The position numbers were made by a program, and so were the translations under genes. A stretch of 43,636 nucleotides of DNA from Campylobacterota bacterium (GTDB taxonomy: Bacteria; Campylobacterota; Campylobacteria; Campylobacterales; Sulfurimonadaceae): positions 1-43,636 of the forward strand of contig VCAX01000004.1 in assembly GCA_013607665.1 (NCBI GenBank), in the 5' to 3' direction. Positions 43,568 through 43,636 of the stretch are shown piece after piece (the first letter of the stretch is position 1; every line of letters starts with the position of its first letter). A model generated the notes under the pieces. It worked only from the letters and a program-made list of their open reading frames with translations. It did not search any database and had not been told where the DNA came from.

Positions 43568-43636
43568 CTAGAACTATATTTAAACTTTGCTTTTTTAGTT
43601 TCTACTAATGATATAAATAAGTTATCTATATATAAT

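Overview
The window reads as a chromosomal segment of a Campylobacterota (epsilonproteobacterial) bacterium, most like Sulfurimonas or a close relative. The basis is low G+C, dense gene packing, weak -35 but clear TATAAT -10 elements, an Opr-type porin, an ArsRS-like two-component pair, PAS/GGDEF signalling proteins and a FliR flagellar gene. The genus is inferred from overall protein character; no search was possible. There is no rRNA, tRNA, CRISPR array, insertion sequence or prophage, and no gene-free stretch longer than about 300 bases.

Layout. 81-1933: outer-membrane porin (-) and a small lipoprotein (+). 1957-5850 (-): gapA-pgk-tpiA-fabI, a triose-phosphate glycolysis/gluconeogenesis operon ending in the enoyl-ACP reductase. 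5913-6765 (+): nadD-rsfS. 6762-12585 (-): feoA-feoB iron uptake behind a Fur-like site, then response regulator, histidine kinase and an MltF-like lytic transglycosylase. 12759-13316 (+): pssA. 13319-15183 (-): rmuC, a small unknown protein and DoxX. 15456-17471 (+): DEAD-box RNA helicase and a HIT protein. 17439-20521 (-): ndk, yceD, rpmF, plsX, fabH, linking nucleotide, ribosome and lipid synthesis. 20675-22234 (-): metK and a ferredoxin. 22420-23016 (+): 2-Cys peroxiredoxin.

23049-35983 is more accessory: a 50-residue lipoprotein, a PAS/GGDEF protein with a one-base frameshift, an EamA exporter and PIF1-like helicase, a REC-REC-GGDEF protein, a frameshifted DUF2201/VWA-like gene, a truncated dipeptide epimerase, DUF819 and DUF4139 proteins, a DEDDh exonuclease, an NhaC-type antiporter, an acetyltransferase and an L,D-transpeptidase. 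35991-43395 (-) is again core: rpsB-tsf, a LolD-like ATPase, fliR, a receiver domain with a very long acidic tail, gmk, tatA and argS.

Two signals are not explained by the genes. First, the octamer TGCGTGAG (or CTCACGCA) occurs 23 times by hand count, split 11/12 between strands and read in different codon frames. Fewer than one copy is expected by chance, which is how a DNA-uptake or Chi-like sequence behaves. Second, a structured non-coding leader of about 80 bp is present in two diverged copies, one just upstream of fabI and one just upstream of rpmF-plsX-fabH. This suggests a shared RNA- or DNA-level control of fatty-acid synthesis genes.
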